Below, piece by piece: positions 52,455 through 61,042 of a stretch of DNA of 64,000 bases (positions are counted from its first letter, which is position 1; every line of letters begins with the position of its first letter). This DNA is from Vibrio hannami (GTDB lineage: Bacteria > Pseudomonadota > Gammaproteobacteria > Enterobacterales > Vibrionaceae). Position numbers and translations under genes: made by a program. The DNA is taken from the NCBI RefSeq assembly GCF_029589055.1, contig NZ_JARQZP010000003.1, forward strand, positions 1,736,001 through 1,800,000. Direction: 5' to 3'. The notes under the pieces are model-generated. The model did not search any database. It was not told where the DNA came from and saw only the letters and a list, made by a program, of their open reading frames with translations.

Positions 52455-53801
52455 ATGAAATTAGATATTAGAGCAAAATTAGTCCCAGTGACTTTCAGCG
52501 AGACTAATGATCGAGAGAAACTGGAGTTCGACGAGCAAATGCTACGTCTGAAAGAGATGTACGGCAAAGAAGCAGAGTTTCTTGACCCAATCGTAGTTGG
52601 TGAGGAACTGCCAAAAGAAGCTGATGCTATCGTATTCCCTCAGCTCATCTTTGCTGCTTTCCGTCACCAGGAAGAATTAAGCAAGTACGATCTGCCAATG
52701 GTTGTTCTGACTTCTAAGTTCGGCACAGTAGAAATGTGGGACTGGGAAATCGTTTCTTACCTACGTGCTCGTGGCATGAACGTATTCTCTCCATACAACG
52801 TTGAACTGGGTAAAGTGGTTCTTCGATCTATTGGTGTTAAATCTCACCTTAACCAGGGCGCTAAGTTCCTTATGTTCCAGGACGATCCAGGCGAAGGCAT
52901 GCAGCCGGGTATCTTTAAGCGTTTCTACTGGTGGGAGCAAGAGTGTACTGAGCGTATGGAAGAAGCAACAGGCGTTCAGATCATCTACCGCAGCTGGAAA
53001 GCCGTAAATGAGCGCGCTGCTGAAATCTCTGACGAAGAAGCACTTGCGCTTTGGGAGTCATGGGATGTTGAAAACGAGGGTCTTAACCAGCATCAGCAAC
53101 TACTACCAGCGAAACTTTACATCGCTATCAAAGAAGTTATCTATGAAGTGGGTGATGTAGAAGGTATCGGTGCGAACTGTCTGAACGAATCTGCAAGCTG
53201 TGCAACTACTCCTTGTCTTGTATGGAACATGCTGTTCGAAAAAGAAGACATCATCTGGTGTTGTGAAGGTGACACGCTAACCATGCTAAGTACTTACATC
53301 ATGTACCGTTCTCTGTATGAGCCAATCATGATGACTAACATCTACCCATTCCTTGTTGGTATGGCTGCAATCGCTCACGAGAAGATGGATGCATTCCCGG
53401 ATGTTCCTGAGCCAGACAACTGTGCATTAGGTGTTCACTGTGGTTACGGCGGCCTTGCAAACCGTAGCTTCTGTTCGAAGTGGAAGATGGTACCTAAGGT
53501 TCTGGAAATCGTTGATGACAACGCATACATGATCGATTGTGAGCTGCCTGTTGGTGAAATCACACTGGCTAAGATTCACCAGGACTTCAACGAAATCGCA
53601 ATCATTCCAGCAAACATCGATGAGTACCTGCAGTTCCCTGGTACCGATGCACGTAACGCATCTCTAATTCGCTACAAAGATGGCGAGAAGGTGATGGATG
53701 AGCTATCAAGCCACCACCAGATGATTATCGTAGGTAATCAGAAGGCGAAACTTCAGCAAATGGCTCGCGTGTTTAACTGGAACGCGAAAGTTATCGACTA
53801 A
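52455..53801 (+). CDS. L-fucose-isomerase-like protein
   Basis: 448 residues, shorter than classical L-fucose isomerase (about 590) and similar to the compact FucI/AraA-like group. Seen: DAIVFPQLIFAAFRHQEEL, LTSKFGTVEMWDWEI, FQDDPGEGMQPGIFKRFYWW, ANCLNESASCATTPCLVW with metal-site-type Glu, EKEDIIWCCEGDTLTMLSTY and CALGVHCGYGGLANRSFCSK. Such proteins interconvert aldoses and ketoses with Mn2+, although some members have lost activity. First gene of a three-gene operon with a second Gfo/Idh/MocA enzyme and a TIM-barrel epimerase. Confidence 0.75.
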   Translation: MKLDIRAKLVPVTFSETNDREKLEFDEQMLRLKEMYGKEAEFLDPIVVGEELPKEADAIVFPQLIFAAFRHQEELSKYDLPMVVLTSKFGTVEMWDWEIVSYLRARGMNVFSPYNVELGKVVLRSIGVKSHLNQGAKFLMFQDDPGEGMQPGIFKRFYWWEQECTERMEEATGVQIIYRSWKAVNERAAEISDEEALALWESWDVENEGLNQHQQLLPAKLYIAIKEVIYEVGDVEGIGANCLNESASCATTPCLVWNMLFEKEDIIWCCEGDTLTMLSTYIMYRSLYEPIMMTNIYPFLVGMAAIAHEKMDAFPDVPEPDNCALGVHCGYGGLANRSFCSKWKMVPKVLEIVDDNAYMIDCELPVGEITLAKIHQDFNEIAIIPANIDEYLQFPGTDARNASLIRYKDGEKVMDELSSHHQMIIVGNQKAKLQQMARVFNWNAKVID

Positions 53802-53938
53802 TAAAAATAGAAAACATAACACTCATTACCACGGGGACCATGGGAACGAGGAAAAGAATAAAAAGTCTCTGGTGGCGGCTTTACGGGGGTCTTAAAGCCG
53901 CTGCCGGAAACAACAAAATCAATAGAAGGATGGAACAA

Positions 53939-55078
53939 ATGCAAAAGTTTAGAGCTGCCGTAATCGGTACTGGTTTTATCGGCCTTGGCCACGTAGAAGC
54001 GCTGCGCCGTATGGGTAACGTAGAAGTTGTTGCTATCTGTGACAGTTTCAATGCGAAAGAAAAAGCAGAGCTGATGCACGTTGAGAAGTACTACTACGAC
54101 TACAAAGAGATGTTCGAAAAAGAAGATCTGGATGTAGTTCACGTTTGTACTCCAAACAACACTCACTACCAAATCACTGTAGATGCAATGCACGCTGGCA
54201 TTAACGTAATGTGTGAGAAGCCACTATGTCTTAACCCTGAAGAAGCGGAAGAGATGGTGAAGGTTAAGAACGAAACTGGCATGACTGGTGGTATCAACTT
54301 CCACAACCGTTTCTACCCAATGCCTACTGAAATGCGCCAGATGGTTAAAGATGGCAAGCTAGGTCGCATCTTTAACGTTCACGGTGGTTATGTTCAGGAT
54401 TGGATGTCTAAGCAGACTGATTACTCTTGGCACGTTGAGCGTGAAAACACTGGTAACTCTCGTTGTGTGGCTGATATCGGTTTGCACTGGGCTGACCTTG
54501 CTGAAAACGTAACAGGTTCTCGTATCGTTGAGGTTATGGCTCAGTACGCAACAGTTTGGGAAGAGCGTCTACAACCTGAAGGTGAAGTTGAGACTTTTGC
54601 TGAAGCATCTGACGACATGACTTACACAAGACGCCCAATCAACACTGAAGACCACGGTAACCTGATGATGCGTTTTGACAACGGTGCTATCGGTACTGCG
54701 GTTATCTCTCAGGTAATGCCTGGCCGTAAGAATAAGACTGACCTGATTGTTTCTGGTACTGAGCTTTCAGTTCACTGGGATACGGATTCTATCACTGAGC
54801 TTTGGGTAGGTCACCGCGATAAGCACAACGAGATTGCGACTAAGTCTGCAAACGTATCTCCAGAGAGTATGGCTGTATCTACGTACCCGAACGGTCACGT
54901 TGAAGGCTTCCCTGATGCATTTAAACACAACTTCACTAAGTTCTATGGCTCTCTAGAGAAAGATTTCGATGGTGAAGTAGAGTACGCGACTTTTGAAGAT
55001 GGCTTGCACCTGATGAAGGTTCTGGAAGGCTTCTATCAGTCTAGCGTAGAAGGTAAGTGGATTAAGATCCCTGAGTAA
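53939..55078 (+). CDS. Gfo/Idh/MocA-family oxidoreductase (second)
   Basis: 379 residues from ATG 53939 (AAGG 9 bases upstream); in-frame ATGs at 53840 and 53930 are possible but poorly placed. Rossmann motif AVIGTGFIGLGHVEALRRMG (about 5-24), HVCTPNNTHY, EKP motif in NVMCEKPLCLNPEEAEEM, GINFHNRFYPMPTEMR, and DIGLHWADLAENVTG as catalytic-region helix. Longer than the first copy, with a C-terminal extension around TFAEASDDMTYTRRP. It probably oxidises or reduces a second position of the sugar. Closely spaced with its neighbours on both sides. Confidence 0.86.
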   Translation: MQKFRAAVIGTGFIGLGHVEALRRMGNVEVVAICDSFNAKEKAELMHVEKYYYDYKEMFEKEDLDVVHVCTPNNTHYQITVDAMHAGINVMCEKPLCLNPEEAEEMVKVKNETGMTGGINFHNRFYPMPTEMRQMVKDGKLGRIFNVHGGYVQDWMSKQTDYSWHVERENTGNSRCVADIGLHWADLAENVTGSRIVEVMAQYATVWEERLQPEGEVETFAEASDDMTYTRRPINTEDHGNLMMRFDNGAIGTAVISQVMPGRKNKTDLIVSGTELSVHWDTDSITELWVGHRDKHNEIATKSANVSPESMAVSTYPNGHVEGFPDAFKHNFTKFYGSLEKDFDGEVEYATFEDGLHLMKVLEGFYQSSVEGKWIKIPE

Positions 55079-55110
55079 TAAATAAAAACAAATTCAATAG
55101 GTGAAATAAA

Positions 55111-55980
55111 ATGAAAATCGGAATTGATAGCTACTGTTTCCACCGTTTCTTTGGCGAAGTATACCCAGGACAAGAAACACCAGAAAAACAAATGTCTGTA
55201 TTTGAGTTCATCGACTTCGCTGCAAGTGTAGGTTGTGACGGTGTATCTCTTGAGTCTTGCTTCCTACCGGGTCGTGATGATGAAACTCTGGCTAAGATCA
55301 AAGCGAAGCTGGATGAGCACGGTCTGGATCGTGTATACGCATGGGGTCACCCTGATGGTCTTGAGCGTGGTCAGAACCCTGAAGCGTTCGCTGACATGAA
55401 AGAGCAGATTCGTTGCGCGGTTGCAATTGGTGCAGACGTAATGCGTGTTTGTGGTTCTTCTCTTATGTTCCGTCATGAAGATCACCAGCCACAGATTGAA
55501 GCGCTTATTGCTCAGTTCCGTGAAGCGATTGTGATTGCTGAAGAAGCTGGCGTTAAACTGGCTATCGAAAACCACATCGACTACACCGCTGACGAAATCA
55601 TGCAGATCATCGAAGGTGTAGATTCTAAATACTTCGGTGTGAACTTCGATACGGGTAACTTCTTGCGTCTGCTGGACGATCCAATCGAAGGCATGCGTAA
55701 ACTGGCTCCACACGTAATGGCGACGCACACTAAAGACCTGATGGTTGATACTAGCGTTCCACCAACAGAGTGGCACTTCTTCGCGGGTGTACCAGTAGGT
55801 ATGGGTCTTGTAGACAACCTTGAGCTTGCTCGTATCCTAGATAAAGCTGACTTCCAGGGCTTTATGGCGGTAGAAATCGACTTCCCGCATAAAGACTGGA
55901 CTGGTCTAGAAGAAGAAGCTGTTCGCATCAGTGTTAAGAAGCTACGCGAAATATCAAATCAGGTTATCTCTGAGCGTTAA
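55111..55980 (+). CDS. TIM-barrel sugar isomerase/epimerase
   Basis: 289 residues of the xylose-isomerase-like (AP_endonuc_2) fold. Metal ligands appear in order: Glu in KLAIENHIDY (about 152), Asp in FGVNFDTGN (about 185), His in MATHTKD (about 209) and Glu in MAVEIDFP (about 255). Related enzymes are IolE/IolI/IolO, tagatose epimerase and hydroxypyruvate isomerase. GTGAAATAAA precedes the start. Last gene of the operon, terminator close behind. The position of epimerisation is not predictable. Confidence 0.85.
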   Translation: MKIGIDSYCFHRFFGEVYPGQETPEKQMSVFEFIDFAASVGCDGVSLESCFLPGRDDETLAKIKAKLDEHGLDRVYAWGHPDGLERGQNPEAFADMKEQIRCAVAIGADVMRVCGSSLMFRHEDHQPQIEALIAQFREAIVIAEEAGVKLAIENHIDYTADEIMQIIEGVDSKYFGVNFDTGNFLRLLDDPIEGMRKLAPHVMATHTKDLMVDTSVPPTEWHFFAGVPVGMGLVDNLELARILDKADFQGFMAVEIDFPHKDWTGLEEEAVRISVKKLREISNQVISER

Positions 55981-55989
55981 TCTGACAAA

Positions 55990-56018
55990 AGCGGCGCTAG
56001 TTCAGCGCCGCTCTTTTA
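55990..56018 (+). terminator. Terminator of the isomerase operon
   Basis: AGCGGCGCT / AGCGCCGCT (55990-55998 and 56004-56012), then CTTTTAT. Confidence 0.92.
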
Positions 56019-56152
56019 TACCCTTCTCGACGTTAATAAAACCAAGATAAATAGAAATGGTTTTTGCTACCCAGATACCATCTCTATTTTCTTTTTTATT
56101 TTATTCCCAATCTTTTAGGCATGTTGCGCCAGGTTGTATAAGGCAAAAAATT

Positions 56153-56809
56153 ATGATGAATTTCAAAGGCATTCTTTTTGATTTAGATGGAACACTGGTT
56201 GATTCAAACGCGGCTGTAGACAGGTGCTGGAGTCACTGGTGCGACAGAAACAATCTGGACTATTCAGAGGTTTCTAAAGTCTTTCATGGCAAGCCAGCAT
56301 TCGTGACGGTTCGAGAGTTTCTGGCGGGTAAATCGGATGAGTATATTGCTAGCGAGATTCAGTGGCTTAAAGATCAGGAAAGCAAAGATGTTTCTGATGT
56401 TAAGGCATTGCCGGGTGTGCTTGAATTTCTTGCGCTGGTAGAGCGTTATAAGGTGCCATGGGCAATTGTAACTTCAGGGCCAATGCCTGTTGCCAGCGCA
56501 CGAATAAAGGCAGCAGGGCTGCCAGTGCCACATGCGCTTATTACTTCAGATGCGATCACGAAAGGCAAACCAGACCCTGAACCATTCCTTCTGGGGGCAG
56601 AAAGAATACAAATTAACGCTAAGGATTGCCTAGTGTTTGAAGATTCTCCAGCAGGAGCGAAGGCTGGAATTAGTGCAGGTTCTAAGGTGATAGGAATAAT
56701 GAGTCACCTTAATGAGTCAGACTTGAACATGACTCACAGCAATATAAAAACAATGACGGGATTAGGCATCTCCGCTTTATCCAATAGCTTTAGATTAACG
56801 TTTAAATAG
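56153..56809 (+). CDS. HAD-superfamily sugar-phosphatase-like hydrolase (copy 2)
   Basis: 218 residues from ATG 56153 (TAAGG upstream); a longer frame from 56057 is unsupported. Motif I FDLDGTLVDSNAAVDRCW is the same as in the first HAD gene (34157) save one residue (S to C), and motifs II VTSGP, III KGKPDPEPF and IV VFEDSPAG are conserved. It is clearly a paralogue of copy 1. The C-terminal 35 residues differ most. Two phosphatases at the two edges of one sugar island suggest each removes phosphate from a different intermediate or dead-end product. Confidence 0.85.
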   Translation: MMNFKGILFDLDGTLVDSNAAVDRCWSHWCDRNNLDYSEVSKVFHGKPAFVTVREFLAGKSDEYIASEIQWLKDQESKDVSDVKALPGVLEFLALVERYKVPWAIVTSGPMPVASARIKAAGLPVPHALITSDAITKGKPDPEPFLLGAERIQINAKDCLVFEDSPAGAKAGISAGSKVIGIMSHLNESDLNMTHSNIKTMTGLGISALSNSFRLTFK

Positions 56810-56870
56810 TTGGCACCTCAAGAACAGGATCGGAACGGATCTAATTCTCTAATTAAGTAGGGGTTGTGGT

Positions 56871-58490
56871 ATGTCGGTAAAAAAACGAATTTGGTTGGTG
56901 GTTATTTCCACCATACTTTCTATTTGTACACTTAGTGCTGTGGCCTTGTATCAAAGCAAAGGCTTTATGATGAGCCTGATGTACGACAAGATTCAATCGC
57001 TAACGGAAGTGACGGTGGGTGTCGCTGAAGACCTCAACAAAAAAGTTATCTCCGGTGAGTTAAGCCTTGAAGAAGCAAAAAAAGAGTACGCTAAGATCGT
57101 CCATAACATGCGTTATGACAACGGTCAGGAGTTTCTTTTTGCCGTTGATTACAAAGGCACTTTTATCGCAATGGGTGGTGCACCAGAGCTCGTTGGTGAA
57201 AATATTATTGACCTCAAAGACCCTGGAACCGGGAAACCGATGACACGGGACTTTATCGCTTTGGCAAAAAGTGGCGGTGGCTTTTACGACCACAACTGGC
57301 CGAAAGCAGGCAAAACTGATCCTGAACCGAAAGTGGCCTATGTGATGGGTTATGAACCATGGCAGATGTATGTGGGCACTGGCCTCTATTTTGATAACGT
57401 AAACCTGCTATTCAGAAGTTTTGCCACCAATCTTGGGCTGATAGTCTTGATTATCATCGTCGTATTATCTGGTGCGTTGTTTATTGTGGCTAAAGGCATT
57501 TTTAACCGCATCAACTGGATTACCGATGCTATGGACGAAGTGGCAAGCGGTGATGCAGATTTACGAGCCAGACTAGATGTAAATACCAAAGATGAATTTT
57601 CCAGTGTCGCTCGTTCTTTCAATGCATTTATGTCTGAAGTCCAATCCATCATTACCTCTGTAAGAGATATATCTGAACAGGTAAGAACAAGCTCAGGACA
57701 AATGGCCCAGACAGCCACCGAGACTAAGAAAACGGTGGAGAACCAGCTTAAAGAAACGGAACAGGCTTCAACGGCGATTAACGAAATGTCTACAACGGTT
57801 CAGGAGATCGCACAAACTGCGACCGTCACCTCTAAAAGTACGAAAGATACGGCAGAGCAGGCTGATGAAGGCAAAACCATAGTGGATCAGGCTCTCAAAA
57901 GCGTTCATCAGTTAAGTGAAGAGATTCAAACCAGCCACGATAGGATTGGTGAACTGCGTAGTCGCAGTGAAGAAATTGGCAATATTCTGGAAGTGATTAA
58001 GAACATCGCTGATCAAACTAACTTGCTGGCACTTAATGCTGCAATAGAAGCCGCACGAGCCGGTGAGCAGGGACGTGGTTTCGCCGTAGTTGCTGATGAG
58101 GTCAGAAGCCTTGCCCAGCGTACACAAGAATCTACGACAGAGATTGAAAGCATTATTAGTGACTTGCAAACCTCTTCAGTAACGGCACATGAGTCGATGC
58201 GCAGAAGTCACGAAAAGATGAACGAGACCATCGAACTGTCTGAAAAATCCGGCTTATCTCTGGAACAGATTCAGCAAAATACGCTTCAAATTAACGATAT
58301 GAATACTCAGGTTGCAACCGCAACAGAGCAGCAAACCATAGTGGCTGAGGAAATAAACAAGAATGTGGACGCTTTTTTTAGCCGAAGCCAGCAAGTTGCG
58401 GGTAACACAGAAATCATCGCCGAAAATAGTGAAACATTGCAGACTTTGGCTCTAAAAGTCGAAAAAGAGTTGAAGAAGTTTAAGGTATAG
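56871..58490 (+). CDS. Methyl-accepting chemotaxis protein with single-Cache sensor
   Basis: 539 residues. TM1 is at about residues 7-27 and TM2 at about 186-206. The periplasmic part is an sCache_2 domain: [60 protein letters not shown] and [24 protein letters not shown] and signalling hairpin follow, with [20 protein letters not shown]. It sits directly beyond the sugar island, and its ligand could be the substrate, though many sCache_2 receptors sense small organic acids. A small unknown gene follows by 17 bases. Confidence 0.9.
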   Translation: MSVKKRIWLVVISTILSICTLSAVALYQSKGFMMSLMYDKIQSLTEVTVGVAEDLNKKVISGELSLEEAKKEYAKIVHNMRYDNGQEFLFAVDYKGTFIAMGGAPELVGENIIDLKDPGTGKPMTRDFIALAKSGGGFYDHNWPKAGKTDPEPKVAYVMGYEPWQMYVGTGLYFDNVNLLFRSFATNLGLIVLIIIVVLSGALFIVAKGIFNRINWITDAMDEVASGDADLRARLDVNTKDEFSSVARSFNAFMSEVQSIITSVRDISEQVRTSSGQMAQTATETKKTVENQLKETEQASTAINEMSTTVQEIAQTATVTSKSTKDTAEQADEGKTIVDQALKSVHQLSEEIQTSHDRIGELRSRSEEIGNILEVIKNIADQTNLLALNAAIEAARAGEQGRGFAVVADEVRSLAQRTQESTTEIESIISDLQTSSVTAHESMRRSHEKMNETIELSEKSGLSLEQIQQNTLQINDMNTQVATATEQQTIVAEEINKNVDAFFSRSQQVAGNTEIIAENSETLQTLALKVEKELKKFKV

Positions 58491-58507
58491 AAAAACAGAG
58501 GGATAGA

Positions 58508-58834
58508 GTGATTAGTTCAAAACAAATGCTGGTGTCGTTATTTGAGAAGATATTTCCGGGTACAGACGTCAGTGCCTCAAATTCAGAAGTAATGGTTCGC
58601 TTTGATGAGCCTGAAAAAATTGGTGTTAGCCTGGAATCCATGCACCTATTTCTTGCGGGAGAACAGTTGGTAGAAGGGCTAGTTATCAATGCCATCTACA
58701 ATGGAGTGCCAGTTTCTTTTGATCACAGCCTGGTGAATGAGCTAGAGCTTAGTGAATCACGCTTTAAGCTTCATGACCTAACGGTCGATTCAGCAATAAG
58801 CCTGAAGAAAGTCATTCGCCAGTTTTATTGTTAG
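58508..58834 (+). CDS. Small protein of unknown function linked to the MCP
   Basis: 108 residues starting at GTG 58508, with GAGGG 6 bases upstream. It is acidic and predicted alpha/beta, with no signal or membrane segment. Visible features are a leucine-rich SLFEKIFPGTDVS start, VEGLVINAIYNGVPVSF in the middle and a C-terminal ISLKKVIRQFYC. No family is recognised. The 17-base gap to the MCP stop suggests a shared transcript and possibly a chemotaxis-related role. Confidence 0.5.
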   Translation: MISSKQMLVSLFEKIFPGTDVSASNSEVMVRFDEPEKIGVSLESMHLFLAGEQLVEGLVINAIYNGVPVSFDHSLVNELELSESRFKLHDLTVDSAISLKKVIRQFYC

Positions 58835-58835
58835 G

Positions 58836-59171
58836 TGTGAGAACGGTATCGACAACAAACAACATCCTTTCAATGCTGGTTTGCCACTCAATGCTCAAGC
58901 TTTATTTTGAGATCGCCTATTCCAGACGATTCGTGAGCTTATTCACTATACCCGGCAGCCGTCAGCCGATATTGAGTTGAAGCTAAAAGAGGTGCAACAG
59001 ATCATTGAGGTCAGTCAGGTTTCATCCGATGAACAAACTGATCTTGGGCAATTTATGTCTATTCTGTCCAGAATCGACAAGATTACCCCTCTTAACAGTG
59101 AGCAATTTCAACCATCAAGCATCACTAGTCTAAATGATGCCAGAAAGGAGTATAGGAGCTCTGTTGTTTGA
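58836..59171 (+). pseudogene. Possible interrupted small gene
   Basis: One reading frame gives ENGIDNKQHPFNAGLPLNAQ, then ALF, a TGA stop at 58908-58910, and continues DRLFQTIRELIHYTRQPSAD, then IELKLKEVQQIIEV and a polar helical tail to the stop at 59169-59171. Both sides look like natural protein, so a nonsense change (for example TGG to TGA) is possible. No start codon with a ribosome site is visible upstream. A TTG at 58977 could start a 64-residue product. No family recognised. Confidence 0.3.
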
Positions 59172-59172
59172 A

Positions 59173-59705
59173 CTAACTTGATTTATAAATCAAATTATAG
59201 AAATAAACGCACATAGTAGCGGTAAACACCATACCCGGAAAAAATCTCGTTACCGAAAGAAAATCGAGGTTGAACCAACGTTTCTTCTCTTTTTTGGATC
59301 CTTTATCGGAGCTGGAACATCAACTATCTCTGGTGATTCTTCGATGATTGGTTTTGGTGATAGGTCAACCACATCAGCGATAAGCTGATAACCACGCTTT
59401 GGCACTGTTCTGATGTATTGAGGGTTTTTAGTTGAATCCCCAAGAGCCTTTCTCAGCGTAGAAATAGCCTGCGTTAAACTGGAGTCATGGACCATAATAC
59501 CCTGACTTCTCCAGACGTGATCCTGGAGTTCATCTCTGCTGATAACCTGTTTAGGATTCTCGACTAAAAGATGTAGTATTCTATTATGATTACTATTTAG
59601 CTTAATTTCAGCATTTTCAGACGCTGTGTCGATTAGAACACTTTTTGATTGGTTGAAAATGTACCGTTGTGAGATGTTGAATTCCATGACGCTCTCAAAA
59701 ATCAA
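59173..59705 (-). pseudogene. ToxR-like winged-helix regulator with C-terminal membrane anchor, apparent frameshift
   Basis: The uninterrupted frame (59250-59705) encodes an OmpR/ToxR-type winged helix: LHLLVENPKQVISRDELQDH, VWRSQGIMVHDSSLTQAIST, LRKALGDS and YIRTVPKRGYQL. It ends abruptly at KKRRNVGSTSIFFR. If one A is added to the six-A run (plus-strand T at 59290-59295), the frame continues EKKRWFNLDFLSVTRFFPG then MVFTATMCVYFYNLIYKSS, a membrane helix, and stops at 59173-59175 for about 177 residues. Vibrio ToxR-like regulators commonly have such a C-terminal anchor. It is divergent from a lipoprotein hydrolase (60007), a possible target. Confidence 0.75.
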
Positions 59706-60006
59706 TTTAACTTGTGCCAGATAACCATACTATTTTTTTATGTGATCTGAATCCCGTTTTCTGTCAACACACTATGGACGAGAATTCCATAATTAAGTTG
59801 AAAACGGTTTTTAGTACCAAAGAAACTCGGTTCCTTTTCTCGTACTCCGAAGTCTAAAAATAGACTGCAATAAAGTACAAAAACTCGAGCAGTAATCTTC
59901 AATCTTAAAAAGTCCAGTCTAGCTATTCTATAACCAAGTTAAGCGAACAACCCAACACAACAATAAAGGTTACGGGAAAATAGTTAACCAGTCAGAGGAC
60001 TAACCC
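59706..60006. other. Divergent region, ToxR-like / hydrolase
   Basis: About 300 bases, AT-rich, no supported gene. Presumed promoters for both genes; no operator could be defined. Confidence 0.35.
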
Positions 60007-60978
60007 ATGTTTAAGAAACTTTTGATATCAGTACTTGGTGCACTCTCTCTAGCAGCATGCTCAAGCAGTGATAAAGCAGAACAAAATACCACTCAAATTA
60101 CAGAGAACACGACTATGCAAGCGATTCAATTAGACACACGAGTAGGCTCTCTGGCCGCTAATCTTTACCTTCCTAAAGGTGTTGAGAAGCCACCAGTTGT
60201 TATCATCACAGGTGCATGGACAACAGTTAAAGAGCAAATGCCAGCAGTTTACGCAGCGGCAATGGCTGAAAAAGGCTACGCAACACTGACTTTCGACTTC
60301 CGTGGTTGGGGTGAATCAGAAGACGCTATCCGTTACCTTGAAGATCCGGCACGTAAAACAGACGATATCCGTGCAGTAATTGATGCAGTTGCAGAGCTTG
60401 AGCAAGTTGATGGTAGCCGTATCGCTGGTGTTGGTATCTGTGCTTCAGCAGGTTACATGCTTGACGCAGTAGCGGGTAACGACAAAGTAAGCGCGGCAGC
60501 AGTAGTTGCACCATGGCTTCACGATGTACCTATGGCGACAGCTATCTACGGTGGTGAAGAGAGCGTGAAAGGTCTTCTTGCAGCGGCAGAAGCAGCGAAG
60601 AATGCAGATGAGCCTGTATACATCGAAGCAGCAAGCACAACAAACGAAGGCGCACTAATGTACAACGCACCTTACTATACAGAAACTGACCGTGGTCTAA
60701 TCCCTGCGTACGACAACAAGTTTAACGTAGCATCATGGGACGGTTGGTTGAACTACAACGCTCAGCTAAGCGCAGAAAAACTGACTCAGCCTACTCTAAT
60801 GGTAGCTTCTGAATCAATGGCTCTACCAGCAGGTGCTCACATGTATCTTGAAGCGGCGGGTGACAATGTAGAATCAGTATGGCTAGAAGGCGTAACTCAG
60901 TTTGATTTCTACGACCAGCCAGAACCAGTAAAGAACTCAGTAGACGCACTTTCTAAGTTCTTTGAAGCAAATCTTTAA
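60007..60978 (+). CDS. Lipoprotein alpha/beta hydrolase
   Basis: 323 residues. Lipoprotein signal peptide with lipobox LAAC (residues about 15-18), so membrane-anchored on the periplasmic side. The hydrolase fold shows VVIITGAWTTVKEQM, TFDFRGWGES, nucleophile elbow GVGICASAGYML with Cys in the elbow position as in dienelactone-hydrolase-like proteins, and the late TQPTLMVASESMALP strand carrying an acidic residue. Substrate unknown. The gene has its own terminator and is divergent from the ToxR-like regulator. Strong bias to GCA and GTA codons suggests good expression. Confidence 0.78.
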   Translation: MFKKLLISVLGALSLAACSSSDKAEQNTTQITENTTMQAIQLDTRVGSLAANLYLPKGVEKPPVVIITGAWTTVKEQMPAVYAAAMAEKGYATLTFDFRGWGESEDAIRYLEDPARKTDDIRAVIDAVAELEQVDGSRIAGVGICASAGYMLDAVAGNDKVSAAAVVAPWLHDVPMATAIYGGEESVKGLLAAAEAAKNADEPVYIEAASTTNEGALMYNAPYYTETDRGLIPAYDNKFNVASWDGWLNYNAQLSAEKLTQPTLMVASESMALPAGAHMYLEAAGDNVESVWLEGVTQFDFYDQPEPVKNSVDALSKFFEANL

Positions 60979-61005
60979 TCACAGATTTAACAAAGATTAA
61001 GAACA

Positions 61006-61033
61006 AGCCCTGACTCCAAGCAGGGCTTTTTTA
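61006..61033 (+). terminator. Terminator after hydrolase
   Basis: AGCCCTG / CAGGGCT (61006-61012 and 61021-61027), then TTTTT. Confidence 0.92.
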
Positions 61034-61042
61034 CGTTCTAAG

